Positions 41,774 through 54,328 of a stretch of DNA of 64,000 nt are shown piece after piece (the first letter of the stretch is position 1; every line of letters starts with the position of its first letter). A model generated the notes under the pieces. The model was given only the letters and a program-made list of their open reading frames with translations. It did not search any database and was not told the DNA's origin. The position numbers and the translations under genes are program-made. This stretch comes from Spirosoma montaniterrae (GTDB lineage: Bacteria; Bacteroidota; Bacteroidia; Cytophagales; Spirosomataceae). Where the stretch lies: the NCBI RefSeq assembly GCF_001988955.1, contig NZ_CP014263.1, forward strand, positions 4,958,501 through 5,022,500, in the 5' to 3' direction.

Positions 41774-44700
41774 ATGAACAACAGCTACCGGCTGCTGGGC
41801 CTTCTCCTTCTCGTTACGCAAACGGGCGTGCTGGCGCAACTCGCCACCCGCCCTGCGGCAATCAGCCCCACGAATGTATGCCCTAAACAATCTATCACGC
41901 TCACGGCAGACGTAACCGACGACGGACGATTAGGGATACGTGAAAGCCCTACTGGTGGGGGTAAATATTGGGTCAGCTTTTATAATACAGCAAATCAGCT
42001 TGTACTTGATTTTCAGCCTTATAACGAAGAGTACGTCGGCACCGTTATAACTCGACCGGCTGGAACCTACACCGCTAATAACCGCATAACGGGTACTGTG
42101 CCCATTCCCGACAATCTACCACCTGGCACCTATTACTGCCGCATCTTTGCGGGTGAACAAAACGCCCGGCTAAACCCAAACAATGCCGCTAACAGCGGCA
42201 ATTTTACGCTCCGGGCCACCCCCACCATGACCATTACCGACCGCGATAATGCAGGCAACGTGTTCGATGGAAACGTGTTTACAGGCGCGTCGGCGTCTGT
42301 TCACCTGATTATTACGGGCGAGGCTCCATTTACGTTCGATTACTTCAGCAACAGCCAATGGGTTGGCAATCCGAATAAAAACGATAGTCGCCAATGGATT
42401 TACCCAATCATTACGGGCGGGCTGTTCAACCAGTTTTCGATTCGCGGCTTCCGGGATAATTATTGCAGTAGCAGTACGGTCAGCGGTGCGGTAAACGTAA
42501 CGGAAAAAGCGTTGTCGCTAACGAACCCAAGCCTGAACACAAACGGCATTTGTCCGGGCAATCCGTTGATAATCAATTATAACACCAACGGTTCAGGATC
42601 ATTTCCGAATCCGACCGATTTCAAAGTACAATTGCTAAATACGGATGGGTCCGTCCTTCGCGAACTCGCTGCCCAAAGTCGCTCAAGTGACCCGGCGGGA
42701 TATGCCGACGGCAACCCGCGCCAACTTACGGCCAGCATTCCGGGTGATTTGCCGCTGGGTGCGTACCGGGTTCGGGTGGTAGCAACGTCGTCGGCTTTTA
42801 CGGTCAACAGCCCCAACAGCGATGTGTTTACCGTTACCCGCGCCGACGCGCCCAGTGCCCGAACCGCTTACAGTGTTTGCCAGAACGGGCCGGCTCAGAC
42901 GCTGTCGGCGGAGGGGCAAAACCTGCGCTGGTATAATAATGCAGGGCAATTGCAGAATAATACACCCACGCAGGGCACCGATACGCCCGGCGTGTTCACG
43001 TACTATGTTGCGCAGGTCGTTAATGGTTGTGAGAGCGGGCGGGTTGAAATAAAAGTGACGGTCAACGGTAAATCAAGTTTACCGGGGGTAACGAACCGCG
43101 AGTTTTGCCAGAATGAGAACGCTGGTCAGTTATCGGCTTCGGGACAGAATCTAACCTGGTTCGATGGAAACGGGCAAAATCTTGGTGGCACTGCGCCAAC
43201 TATTAGCACGTCGCAGGTTGGTTCGCAAACCTTCCGGGTGTCGCAGGACAACAACGGTTGCCGCTCCGATCAGGCCACGCTGACTGTGCGGGTTAAAGCC
43301 TTGCCACTGGCTCCTGCGTTACTCAGTCAGCCAGCCGCCGTTTGCCAGTTCCTTTCATTGAGCAACTCGGTGCTGACCAATGCCGTAAGCGGCCAGAATC
43401 TGCGCTGGTACGCAGCCGAGCAGGGCGGAAACAGCAACAATGTGGCTCCAACACCAGGCACCAGCACTCCCGGCACCCAAACGTATTTCGTGAGCCAGAC
43501 CGTAGACGGTTGCGAAGGACTGCGTACCAGAATCGAACAAGTAGTTAACCCCGCTCCCGACCGACCGACCACAGCCACCAATCCGGTTCTTTACTGTGTA
43601 AACGATAGCCCGCGTGCGCTCTCCGCCGTTGGTACAGGACTGCGCTGGTATAGTCAGCCTGCGGGCGGTGCCAGTGTAAGCGAACCGCCTACGCCCGCTA
43701 CCACCCAGGCCCGAACAACGGCCTATTATGTAGCACAGACGGGGGCCAACGGCTGTGAGAGTCAGCGACTTCAAATCGACGTCACGGTGCTGACTCAGCC
43801 GAACGCGCCGGGCATTGCGGCCAGCCAGTTCGTTTGCCAGAACACGCCAGCAGTGGCATTGCGAGCCACAGGGTCGGGGCTGCTCTGGAGCGGGTCGGGC
43901 ATAACCGGCTCTTCCGAAACGGCTCCCGTGCCGCCCACCAGCACATCGGCGGCATTTGTGTATCAGGTGGTGCAGCGTGTCGGTAGCTGTACCAGCCCAC
44001 CCGCGTCGACTACGTTCACGGTGCGCCCGGCCCCGGCGGTTCCAGCGGTTGAATCGCCCCTTAAACTCTGCAGCAGCACGGCTGCCCGCGACCTGACTGC
44101 TTCGGGGCAGAACCTCCGGTGGTACACGACTCCTGACCGTACCGACCCATCGACCAGCCGCGTTACCTTCAACCCAACCTCGTCGGGCAGTTTTCGGTAT
44201 TACGTCACGCAAACCGATGGCAATGGTTGCGAAAGTCAGTCCAGCCAACTCGAAGTGCGGGTATCGGTACAGGCATCGGCCCGACTGACCGGCGATTCGA
44301 TTGTAAACTTGTATGATAGTACCGCCATCCGGATTCGTATGACTGGTGATCCACCGTTTAGCCTGACGCTCTGGAACGGCCAAACTGTAGTTACATCTGA
44401 TAACCCGTATGTGAAGTGGGAGAAACCGACCCCCACTGCTAACACGTATCAACTGCGTGGCATTGCCAACGACTGCGGAGCGGGCAACGCGGGCAACGTT
44501 TACCGAATCATTGTCTTAACGCCCTTAGCGACCGAACCCACCAGCGCACTTGTTGTGCTACGCGCGTATCCGAACCCCGCCACTGACCGAATTACGCTTG
44601 AATGGACAGCCCCCGCCCGCGAATCGGTAACGCTCGACATAGTATCAATTACCGGTCAATCGGTTTGGAAAGCTGTTCGGCGTGGTAGCGGGCAAATGCA

Positions 44701-44803
44701 GACCGAAACCATTCCAGTTGTGAATTACGCACCCGGTGGATATATGCTGCGGGCAAAACTCACGACGGGCAAGGCTGGCTGGCTACGGTTGATTAAACAG
44801 TGA
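41774..44803 (+). CDS. T9SS-secreted surface protein with repeated Ig-like domains
   Basis: A 1009-residue surface or secreted protein. The signal peptide is MNNSYRLLGLLLLVTQTGVLAQ (start 41774). Residues about 320-870 hold about seven tandem units of roughly 80 residues, each with VCQN(G/T)PA.L.A.G.NLRWY...PT...T...Y.V.Q...GCES, an Ig-like repeat usual in Bacteroidota surface proteins; paired Cys suggest disulfides. The last 80 residues (VLRAYPNPATDRITLEW to GKAGWLRLIKQ) form the type IX secretion C-terminal sorting domain. It is probably exported through the gliding-linked T9SS and attached to the surface. It closes the exported-protein run. Ligand unknown. Confidence 0.88.
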   Translation: MNNSYRLLGLLLLVTQTGVLAQLATRPAAISPTNVCPKQSITLTADVTDDGRLGIRESPTGGGKYWVSFYNTANQLVLDFQPYNEEYVGTVITRPAGTYTANNRITGTVPIPDNLPPGTYYCRIFAGEQNARLNPNNAANSGNFTLRATPTMTITDRDNAGNVFDGNVFTGASASVHLIITGEAPFTFDYFSNSQWVGNPNKNDSRQWIYPIITGGLFNQFSIRGFRDNYCSSSTVSGAVNVTEKALSLTNPSLNTNGICPGNPLIINYNTNGSGSFPNPTDFKVQLLNTDGSVLRELAAQSRSSDPAGYADGNPRQLTASIPGDLPLGAYRVRVVATSSAFTVNSPNSDVFTVTRADAPSARTAYSVCQNGPAQTLSAEGQNLRWYNNAGQLQNNTPTQGTDTPGVFTYYVAQVVNGCESGRVEIKVTVNGKSSLPGVTNREFCQNENAGQLSASGQNLTWFDGNGQNLGGTAPTISTSQVGSQTFRVSQDNNGCRSDQATLTVRVKALPLAPALLSQPAAVCQFLSLSNSVLTNAVSGQNLRWYAAEQGGNSNNVAPTPGTSTPGTQTYFVSQTVDGCEGLRTRIEQVVNPAPDRPTTATNPVLYCVNDSPRALSAVGTGLRWYSQPAGGASVSEPPTPATTQARTTAYYVAQTGANGCESQRLQIDVTVLTQPNAPGIAASQFVCQNTPAVALRATGSGLLWSGSGITGSSETAPVPPTSTSAAFVYQVVQRVGSCTSPPASTTFTVRPAPAVPAVESPLKLCSSTAARDLTASGQNLRWYTTPDRTDPSTSRVTFNPTSSGSFRYYVTQTDGNGCESQSSQLEVRVSVQASARLTGDSIVNLYDSTAIRIRMTGDPPFSLTLWNGQTVVTSDNPYVKWEKPTPTANTYQLRGIANDCGAGNAGNVYRIIVLTPLATEPTSALVVLRAYPNPATDRITLEWTAPARESVTLDIVSITGQSVWKAVRRGSGQMQTETIPVVNYAPGGYMLRAKLTTGKAGWLRLIKQ

Positions 44804-44841
44804 GTCAGTACACAGTAAGAAATTATTTTTCAACAGAGATG

Positions 44842-44871
44842 TTGACAACACGATAAAAGCGTGTAATTTTG
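44842..44871 (+). promoter_or_regulatory. Promoter of the tRNA-Tyr/Gly/Thr-tuf operon
   Basis: TTG (44842-44844), 19 nt, TAATTTTG (44864-44871): a full-consensus Bacteroidota promoter. It is 49 bases before the tRNA-Tyr 5' end, the first gene of the transcript. Confidence 0.8.
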
Positions 44872-44920
44872 CAACTCCAAACCGAAAACGGGGCGGAAAT
44901 TGTTCTTTTATAGTGTTTTT

Positions 44921-45003
44921 GGGGAGTTTCCAGAGTGGCCAAATGGATCAGACTGTAAATCTGCTGGCGTACGCCTTCGGAGGTTCGAATCCTCCACTCC
45001 CCA
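44921..45003 (+). tRNA. tRNA-Tyr (GTA)
   Basis: Acceptor arms GGGGAGT and ACTCCCC with discriminator A, a long variable arm as expected for bacterial tRNA-Tyr (class II), T-loop GGTTCGAAT, and anticodon GTA at 44955-44957. No CCA is encoded. Confidence 0.96.
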
Positions 45004-45016
45004 CAGAAAAGAGGTT

Positions 45017-45103
45017 GTGAAGTTATAGAGTCATATAGTTATAAAGTTGGCGGGCGTGTTTGCAAAACTTTACGACTATACAACCGTACAACTCTACGAC
45101 TTT
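45017..45103. repeat. Intergenic inverted repeat between tRNA-Tyr and tRNA-Gly
   Basis: Left arm (about 45017-45048) repeats agttat/agtcat; right arm (about 45063-45103) carries the complement (aactttacgactata). It is an imperfect long hairpin lying inside a tRNA transcript. Confidence 0.7.
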
Positions 45104-45109
45104 TCTCTT

Positions 45110-45185
45110 GCGGAAGTAGCTCAATTGGTAGAGCGATAGCCTTCCAAGCTATAGGTTGCGGGTTCGAGACCCGTCTTCCGCTCCA
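45110..45185 (+). tRNA. tRNA-Gly (TCC)
   Basis: Acceptor arms GCGGAAG and CTTCCGC with discriminator T, then encoded CCA (45183-45185). The anticodon loop is CTTCCAA with TCC; D-arm GCTCAATTGGTAGAGC and T-arm GGTTCGAGACCC are standard. Confidence 0.96.
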
Positions 45186-45190
45186 GGATT

Positions 45191-45285
45191 TGAGTTATAA
45201 AGTTGTAAAGTCATAGAGTTATAAAGTTACTAATGCCTGACCAGCAAAACTTTACAACTTTATAACCATACAACTTTACAACTTA
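45191..45285. repeat. Intergenic inverted repeat between tRNA-Gly and tRNA-Thr
   Basis: Left arm (about 45191-45228) reads gagttataaagttgtaaag and its reiterations; right arm (about 45248-45285) reads aactttacaactttataac. The arms pair nearly perfectly in parts. The words are close to those of the 45017-45103 and 60521-60610 elements. Confidence 0.75.
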
Positions 45286-45292
45286 CTTGTTT

Positions 45293-45364
<72 letters not shown>

Positions 45365-45497
45365 CAAGACTTCGCGGAGAGGTCTATGAGTAAAGCCGTA
45401 TCGTCATTGCGTTCTGAGCGCAGTTTCGAGCGGCTTGATTGACGTTCAGCGAGTTTATTTCAACACAAACAACAGTTCACAATAGCGTTTTAAACAC

Positions 45498-46685
45498 ATG
45501 GCAAAAGAGACTTTTGACCGCTCGAAACCGCACGTTAACATCGGTACGATTGGTCACGTTGACCACGGTAAAACGACGCTGACGGCTGCCATTACGAAAG
45601 TGCTGGCCGAAAAGGGTCTGGCCGCAATTCGGGACTTCTCCTCGATTGACAACGCCCCCGAAGAAAAAGAGCGGGGTATTACCATCAATACATCGCACGT
45701 TGAGTACGCTACGGCTGCCCGCCACTATGCGCACGTTGACTGCCCTGGTCACGCCGACTATGTGAAGAACATGGTAACGGGTGCCGCTCAAATGGACGGT
45801 GCTATCCTTGTAGTAGCTGCTACGGATGGCCCGATGCCCCAAACTCGTGAGCACATCCTGCTCGCCCGTCAGGTAGGCGTTCCTCAGCTTGTTGTCTTCA
45901 TGAACAAAGTGGACATGGTAGATGACCCTGAGTTGCTCGAACTCGTTGAGATGGAAATCCGCGAACTGTTGAGCTTCTACCAATTCGACGGTGACAACAT
46001 TCCTGTCATCCAGGGTTCGGCTTTGGGTGGCCTGAACGGCGATGCCAAATGGGTAAAAACCATCGAAGAATTGATGGACAGCGTAGATAGCTGGATTCCG
46101 CTGCCTCCGCGTCAGACGGACCTGCCGTTCCTGATGCCGGTAGAAGACGTATTCTCGATCACGGGTCGGGGTACGGTAGCAACGGGCCGTATCGAGCGCG
46201 GTGTTATCAACTCGGGTGAGCCGGTTGAAATTCTGGGCATGGGTGCCGAAAACCTGAAATCGGTTGTAACGGGCGTAGAAATGTTCCGGAAAATTCTGGA
46301 CCGTGGCGAAGCTGGTGACAACGTAGGTCTGCTGCTCCGTGGTATCGAAAAAACCGATATCCGTCGTGGTATGGTAATCTGCAAACCAGGTTCGGTGAAG
46401 CCGCACTCGAAGTTCAAAGCTGAAGTATATGTACTGTCGAAAGAAGAAGGTGGCCGTCACACGCCATTCTTCAACAAGTACCGTCCGCAGTTCTACTTCC
46501 GCACCACCGACGTAACGGGCGAGATTTCGCTGCCTGCCAACGTTGAGATGGTAATGCCGGGCGACAACATTACGATTGACGTAACCTTGATCAACAAAAT
46601 CGCTATGGAAAAAGGTCTCCGTTTCGCTATTCGCGAAGGTGGTCGTACCGTAGGTGCTGGTCAGGTAACAGAAATCGTTGAGTAA
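45498..46685 (+). CDS. tuf: Elongation factor Tu
   Basis: The GTPase that delivers aminoacyl-tRNA to the ribosome; 395 residues, full length. G1 is GHVDHGKT (about 18-25), G2 region is [16 protein letters not shown]3 is [10 protein letters not shown]4 is NKVDMVDD; domains 2 and 3 are complete to VTEIVE. It follows the three tRNA genes at 134 bases, as in many bacteria, and a 13-bp terminator stem follows it. Codon use is strongly biased, which leaves a long meaningless open frame on the other strand (45477-46460). Confidence 0.98.
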   Translation: MAKETFDRSKPHVNIGTIGHVDHGKTTLTAAITKVLAEKGLAAIRDFSSIDNAPEEKERGITINTSHVEYATAARHYAHVDCPGHADYVKNMVTGAAQMDGAILVVAATDGPMPQTREHILLARQVGVPQLVVFMNKVDMVDDPELLELVEMEIRELLSFYQFDGDNIPVIQGSALGGLNGDAKWVKTIEELMDSVDSWIPLPPRQTDLPFLMPVEDVFSITGRGTVATGRIERGVINSGEPVEILGMGAENLKSVVTGVEMFRKILDRGEAGDNVGLLLRGIEKTDIRRGMVICKPGSVKPHSKFKAEVYVLSKEEGGRHTPFFNKYRPQFYFRTTDVTGEISLPANVEMVMPGDNITIDVTLINKIAMEKGLRFAIREGGRTVGAGQVTEIVE

Positions 46686-46695
46686 TAACTGACTT

Positions 46696-46735
46696 AAAAC
46701 AAGTGCATTTCATAACTGGGATGCACTTGTTTTTT
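46696..46735 (+). terminator. Rho-independent terminator of tuf
   Basis: Arms aaaacaagtgcat (46696-46708) and atgcacttgtttt (46721-46733) are perfect complements (13 bp) followed by more T. The stem overlaps the TTG of the next promoter. Confidence 0.9.
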
Positions 46736-46755
46736 GACTTTATTTCTTACCTTTG
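46727..46755 (+). promoter_or_regulatory. Promoter of the tRNA-Trp-secE-nusG-ribosomal unit
   Basis: TTG (46727-46729), 18 nt, TACCTTTG (46748-46755), 74 bases before tRNA-Trp. The -33 part lies inside the tuf terminator stem, so termination and initiation elements overlap. Confidence 0.6.
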
Positions 46756-46828
46756 CAGTCCGTTTCAGGAAAAGTTATGGTCTGGCATTAAAACTGCTGA
46801 TTGTTTACTGCTCACTGATGACTGATAT

Positions 46829-46902
46829 ACGGGTGTAGTTCAAGGGTAGAATAGCGGTCTCCAAAACCGTTGATGGGAGTTCGAATCTCTCCACCCGTGC
46901 CA
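46829..46902 (+). tRNA. tRNA-Trp (CCA)
   Basis: Acceptor arms ACGGGTG and CACCCGT, discriminator G, encoded CCA at 46900-46902. The anticodon loop CTCCAAA contains CCA. It lies 14 bases before secE, a conserved neighbourhood. Confidence 0.96.
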
Positions 46903-46916
46903 ATTCTTACTGAAAA

Positions 46917-47108
46917 ATGGACAAGTTTATCGCGTTTCTGAAAGCCTCCTGGGAGGAAGTTCAGCACAACGTAACCTGGCCTAAATTCAGCGATTTGCAA
47001 TCCAGTTCTACGTTGGTACTGGTGGCATCGCTGATTTTCGCGCTCATGGTTGGCCTGATCGATCTGGTATTTGAGAACGCGCTGAACGCCTTCTATCAGT
47101 CGTTCTGA
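46917..47108 (+). CDS. secE: Preprotein translocase subunit SecE
   Basis: A 63-residue single-span subunit of the SecYEG channel. The cytosolic amphipathic part has the SecE signature SWEEVQHNVTWPKFSDLQSS, followed by one membrane helix (TLVLVASLIFALMVGLIDLVF). The size is that of the short bacterial form. It lies between tRNA-Trp and nusG, as in most bacteria, and they are doubtless co-transcribed. Confidence 0.95.
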   Translation: MDKFIAFLKASWEEVQHNVTWPKFSDLQSSSTLVLVASLIFALMVGLIDLVFENALNAFYQSF

Positions 47109-47171
47109 TTACAGCAGGCGTAGCAGTCAACGAAGGTTCGTTGGTTCGCTGACGTCAATAATCGAGAAGTT

Positions 47172-47786
47172 ATGCCCAGCGACATCAAGAAAGCAAGCAA
47201 GTCGGCTTCCGACGAACCCAAAATACCCGTTGGTATTCACTGGTACGTAATTCGTGCCGTGTCGGGTCAGGAGAAGAAAATCAAATCGTACCTCGACAAC
47301 GAAATCATTCGCCAAAAGCTGGATGAGGTTGTGCCGCAGGTGCTGATTCCGGCAGAGAAAGTATACGAGGTGCGAAATGGCAAGAAGCGTGTTCGCGAAA
47401 AATCGTTCTTTCCGGGCTATATTCTGATTTCGGCTGATTTAGCTAATAACCGCGCCCTCGATATGATTTTGAACATGCCGGGCGTTTTGGGCTTTCTGGG
47501 TAATTCGCAGGTAGGTACGACCTCGAAAATGCCGGTGCCGCTGCGTCAGTCGGAGGTAAACCGGATTTTGGGTAAGGTCGATGAAGAAGCACAGGAGGTG
47601 GCTACCCCGACGGTAGCTTTCCACAGAGGTGAGAATGTAAAAGTAATCGATGGGCCGTTCAGCAGCTTCATCGGTTCGGTAGAAGAAGTATTCGATGACC
47701 GGAAGAAACTGAACGTCGTCGTAAAAATATTTGGCCGGAACACTCCGGTAGAACTCAGTTACGCACAAGTAGAAAAAGAGAGCTGA
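47172..47786 (+). CDS. nusG: Transcription termination/antitermination factor NusG
   Basis: A 204-residue factor that binds RNA polymerase and couples it to the ribosome or Rho. The NGN domain (about 20-130: HWYVIRAVSGQEKKIKSYL, then KSFFPGYILISAD and PGVLGFLG) is followed by a KOW domain (about 145-204: FHRGENVKVIDGPFSSFIGSVEEV). The N-terminal tail of some 18 polar residues is longer than in E. coli. Ordinary position in the secE-nusG-rplK order. Confidence 0.97.
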   Translation: MPSDIKKASKSASDEPKIPVGIHWYVIRAVSGQEKKIKSYLDNEIIRQKLDEVVPQVLIPAEKVYEVRNGKKRVREKSFFPGYILISADLANNRALDMILNMPGVLGFLGNSQVGTTSKMPVPLRQSEVNRILGKVDEEAQEVATPTVAFHRGENVKVIDGPFSSFIGSVEEVFDDRKKLNVVVKIFGRNTPVELSYAQVEKES

Positions 47787-47953
47787 GCTTCCAGGTTAGC
47801 TCTCTGCGTTTGATCGGTCTGCATCTATGCTTCCCTTTGAGAACAGCCGGTCAGGAAGTTGATGAATGAAGCCAAACAGACTATGTGACGAGTCTGCTGG
47901 TTGTCAAACATCAGAACGGGGCCGCTTCGGGCGGTCGTAAATCTTTTTTCACA

Positions 47954-48397
47954 ATGGCAAAAGAAGTAGGTGGCTACGTAAAGCTGCAAGTCAAAGGCGG
48001 GCAGGCTAACCCCTCACCTCCGATTGGTCCGGCGTTGGGTTCCAAGGGTTTAAATATCATGGAATTCTGCAAGCAGTTCAATGGCCGGACGCAGGATAAG
48101 ATGGGTATGGTGCTGCCGGTGCTGATTACGTACTACAAGGACAAGTCCTTCGATTTCGTCATCAAAACCCCGCCCGCTCCGATTCTCCTGATGGAGGCTG
48201 CGAAGCTGAAAGGCGGCTCGGCCCAACCCAACCGGAATAAGGTAGGTTCGGTGTCGTGGGACCAAATCCGCGCCATCGCCGAAACGAAAATGCCCGATCT
48301 GAATGCGTTTACGGTTGAAGCCGCCATGCGGCAGGTAGCCGGAACCGCCCGCAGCATGGGTATTACGGTGACAGGGACTGCGCCCTTCGAGAACTAA
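47954..48397 (+). CDS. rplK: 50S ribosomal protein L11
   Basis: A 147-residue L11 protein of the GTPase-associated centre. The start [18 protein letters not shown] at 47954 is the conserved N-terminus; upstream codons in the frame are not conserved. The Pro-rich [21 protein letters not shown] loop and the C-terminal rRNA-binding domain ([21 protein letters not shown] to [10 protein letters not shown]) are complete. Confidence 0.97.
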   Translation: MAKEVGGYVKLQVKGGQANPSPPIGPALGSKGLNIMEFCKQFNGRTQDKMGMVLPVLITYYKDKSFDFVIKTPPAPILLMEAAKLKGGSAQPNRNKVGSVSWDQIRAIAETKMPDLNAFTVEAAMRQVAGTARSMGITVTGTAPFEN

Positions 48398-48424
48398 TCA
48401 GACTTGCCCAAGCATTAACGAGAC

Positions 48425-49123
48425 ATGGCTAAGTTAACGAAAAAACAAAAGGAAGCTCAGTCGAAGTACGATGCCGCCAAAGAATACTCGCTCCAGCAGG
48501 CAGCCGAGATTCTGAAGGAGATTTCGTACACTAAATTCGATGCTTCCGTGGATATTGACGTTCGGTTAGGCGTTGATCCGCGTAAGGCCGACCAAATGGT
48601 GCGTGGCGTTGCTACGTTGCCCCACGGTACGGGTAAAACGGTTCGCGTTCTGGTGCTTTGCACGCCGGACAAGGAGAACGAAGCGAAAGAGGCTGGTGCC
48701 GATTACGTGGGTCTGGACGAATACATTCAGAAGATCGAGCAGGGCTGGACGGACATCGACGTGATTATCACGATGCCGAACGTTATGGCTAAAGTTGGTC
48801 GTCTGGGTAAAGTACTGGGTCCACGTGGTTTGATGCCGAACCCTAAGTCGGGTACGGTGACGCCGGAGGTAGGTAAAGCTGTTCGCGAGGTGAAGGCTGG
48901 TAAAATCGACTTCAAAGTCGATAAGCAGGGTGCCATTCACACCAGCATTGGTAAAGTGTCGTTTACGCCGGAAAAGCTGGCTGAAAACGCGCAGGAGATC
49001 ATCAGCACGTTGCTGAAACTGAAGCCTTCGTCGGCTAAAGGAACTTACGTGAAAACGATCAACCTGTCGAGCACGATGAGTCCGGGAGTTACGATTGATA
49101 AAAGCACCGTTGCCGGTATTTAA
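48425..49123 (+). CDS. rplA: 50S ribosomal protein L1
   Basis: A 232-residue L1 protein, which binds 23S rRNA at the stalk and, in studied bacteria, its own mRNA as a repressor. Conserved parts: [20 protein letters not shown], then [22 protein letters not shown] and the final [15 protein letters not shown]. It begins 27 nt after rplK and ends 3 nt before rplJ. Confidence 0.97.
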   Translation: MAKLTKKQKEAQSKYDAAKEYSLQQAAEILKEISYTKFDASVDIDVRLGVDPRKADQMVRGVATLPHGTGKTVRVLVLCTPDKENEAKEAGADYVGLDEYIQKIEQGWTDIDVIITMPNVMAKVGRLGKVLGPRGLMPNPKSGTVTPEVGKAVREVKAGKIDFKVDKQGAIHTSIGKVSFTPEKLAENAQEIISTLLKLKPSSAKGTYVKTINLSSTMSPGVTIDKSTVAGI

Positions 49124-49126
49124 GCC

Positions 49127-49657
49127 ATGAAACGCGAGGAAAAAGGAGCCATTATTGAGGAATTAACTGGTAAGTTCCAGACGATTCCCTTCTTCTACAT
49201 CACGGAGGCTAAAGGCATGACGGTTGCTGAAACCAACGACCTTCGCCGGATGTGTTTTGAACGGGGTATTGAGTACAAGGTGGTGAAGAATAGCTTCATC
49301 AAAAAAGCACTCGAAGCTCACGAAGCGGACTTTACGCCGTTGAACGAGACGGTGCTGCATGGTCAATCGGCGGTGATGTTTCACCCTGAAAACCAGAAAG
49401 CACCGGCGCAGCTTATCAAAGAGTTCCGTAGAACGAACGACAAGCTGCAATTGAAAGCCGCGTCGATTGACGCCAGCCTGTTTATTGGTGCCGATCAGCT
49501 CGATACGCTGATGGCCCTGAAAAACAAGCAGGAACTCATCGGCGAAATTATCGGTCTGTTGCAGTCGCCTGCTAAAAACGTTATTTCGGCGTTGCAGGGT
49601 GGCGGTAACAAACTGGCTGGCATTCTCAAAACGCTCTCGGAGCGCGAGGAGGCTTAA
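49127..49657 (+). CDS. rplJ: 50S ribosomal protein L10
   Basis: A 176-residue L10 protein that anchors the L7/L12 stalk to the ribosome. Conserved N-terminus ([17 protein letters not shown] ... [19 protein letters not shown]), then [13 protein letters not shown] and the C-terminal helix that carries L12 dimers. It begins 3 nt after rplA, so translation is probably coupled. Confidence 0.97.
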   Translation: MKREEKGAIIEELTGKFQTIPFFYITEAKGMTVAETNDLRRMCFERGIEYKVVKNSFIKKALEAHEADFTPLNETVLHGQSAVMFHPENQKAPAQLIKEFRRTNDKLQLKAASIDASLFIGADQLDTLMALKNKQELIGEIIGLLQSPAKNVISALQGGGNKLAGILKTLSEREEA

Positions 49658-49725
49658 TTTTCTGTCAAGGGCGGGTGCCCGAGACTTTCCAAACAATTGT
49701 ATCACAATCAAATAAGAATACTAAA

Positions 49726-50112
49726 ATGGCAGATTTGAAAGCGTTCGCTGAGCAGCTTGTAAGCCTGACTGTTAAAGAAGTTAACGAACTGGCTACCATC
49801 CTGAAAGATGAGTACGGTATCGAACCGGCTGCTGCTGCTCCTGTAATGGTAGCAGGTGGTGCTGCGGGTGGTGGCGATGCTGCTCCGGCTGCTGCTGAGA
49901 AGACTTCGTTCGACGTAATCCTGAAAGCACCCGGACCTGGTAAGCTGGCCGTGGTGAAATTAGTTAAGGATTTGACAGGTCTGGGTCTGAAAGAAGCCAA
50001 AGAACTGGTTGACACCGCACCGAAGCCGGTGAAAGAAGGTGTTGCTAAAGACGAGGCTGAAGCACTGAAGAAGCAACTCGAAGAAGCTGGTGCTGAAGTA
50101 GAAGTTAAGTAA
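49726..50112 (+). CDS. rplL: 50S ribosomal protein L7/L12
   Basis: A 128-residue stalk protein that recruits elongation GTPases. The N-terminal dimer domain ([20 protein letters not shown]), an Ala/Gly-rich hinge (about residues 36-60) and the C-terminal domain ([20 protein letters not shown] ... [12 protein letters not shown]) are all present. I use the ATG at 49726; the frame extends upstream without conservation. A structured 183-base spacer leads to rpoB. Confidence 0.97.
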   Translation: MADLKAFAEQLVSLTVKEVNELATILKDEYGIEPAAAAPVMVAGGAAGGGDAAPAAAEKTSFDVILKAPGPGKLAVVKLVKDLTGLGLKEAKELVDTAPKPVKEGVAKDEAEALKKQLEEAGAEVEVK

Positions 50113-50295
50113 GCAACTGCCTAATCGCATATCGCTCCAAGCAGGGGAGGCCAGGTAACTTATCTGGTCTTTTCCTGTTTGGAGAATTTTTGTCTTATGC
50201 TTGCAAAAGACAAACTTATTCTTATTGCCTTACGTTGTCTATTCACGCCCCTCGGGTAGGTTGACACCTGGGGTCTGAATAGCCGCTTAATTCGG
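50113..50295 (+). promoter_or_regulatory. rplL-rpoB spacer with a hairpin, possible attenuator
   Basis: The stretch 50142-50190 can form an imperfect hairpin: caagcagggga and ggccag pair with ctggtc and tcctgtttg around taacttat. In many bacteria partial termination between rplL and rpoB sets lower polymerase expression; here that is inferred from place and fold. No TTG/TAnnTTTG promoter is clear in the rest. Confidence 0.4.
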
Positions 50296-50361
50296 GTGCC
50301 ATTGCAAATCCTCGCAATGCGCTCACAGAGAATCGGTTACGCAACTAAACGAAGCACAATC

Positions 50362-54229
<3,868 letters not shown>

Positions 54230-54231
<2 letters not shown>

Positions 54232-54300
54232 GGTATTAAGGCATAAGGTGCGCAGGTGTAAGAGTTTATTCTCAGGCACCGCTCACCTTATACCTTCTGC
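54230..54300. repeat. Imperfect inverted repeat between rpoB and rpoC
   Basis: Left part (about 54230-54259: aaggtattaaggcataaggt...) and right part (about 54276-54297: caccgctcaccttatacctt) pair imperfectly. It is a small member of the word-repeat palindromes and lies inside the rpoBC transcript. Confidence 0.55.
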
Positions 54301-54328
54301 CCTTTTTAAAACCTATAATCTCCAACCA

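Noticed and set aside
45477..46460. A 327-codon minus frame opposite tuf, and similar long frames opposite rpoB, rpoC and the Ig-repeat gene
   Set aside because: These are shadows of strongly biased codon use in real genes; none shows domain features.
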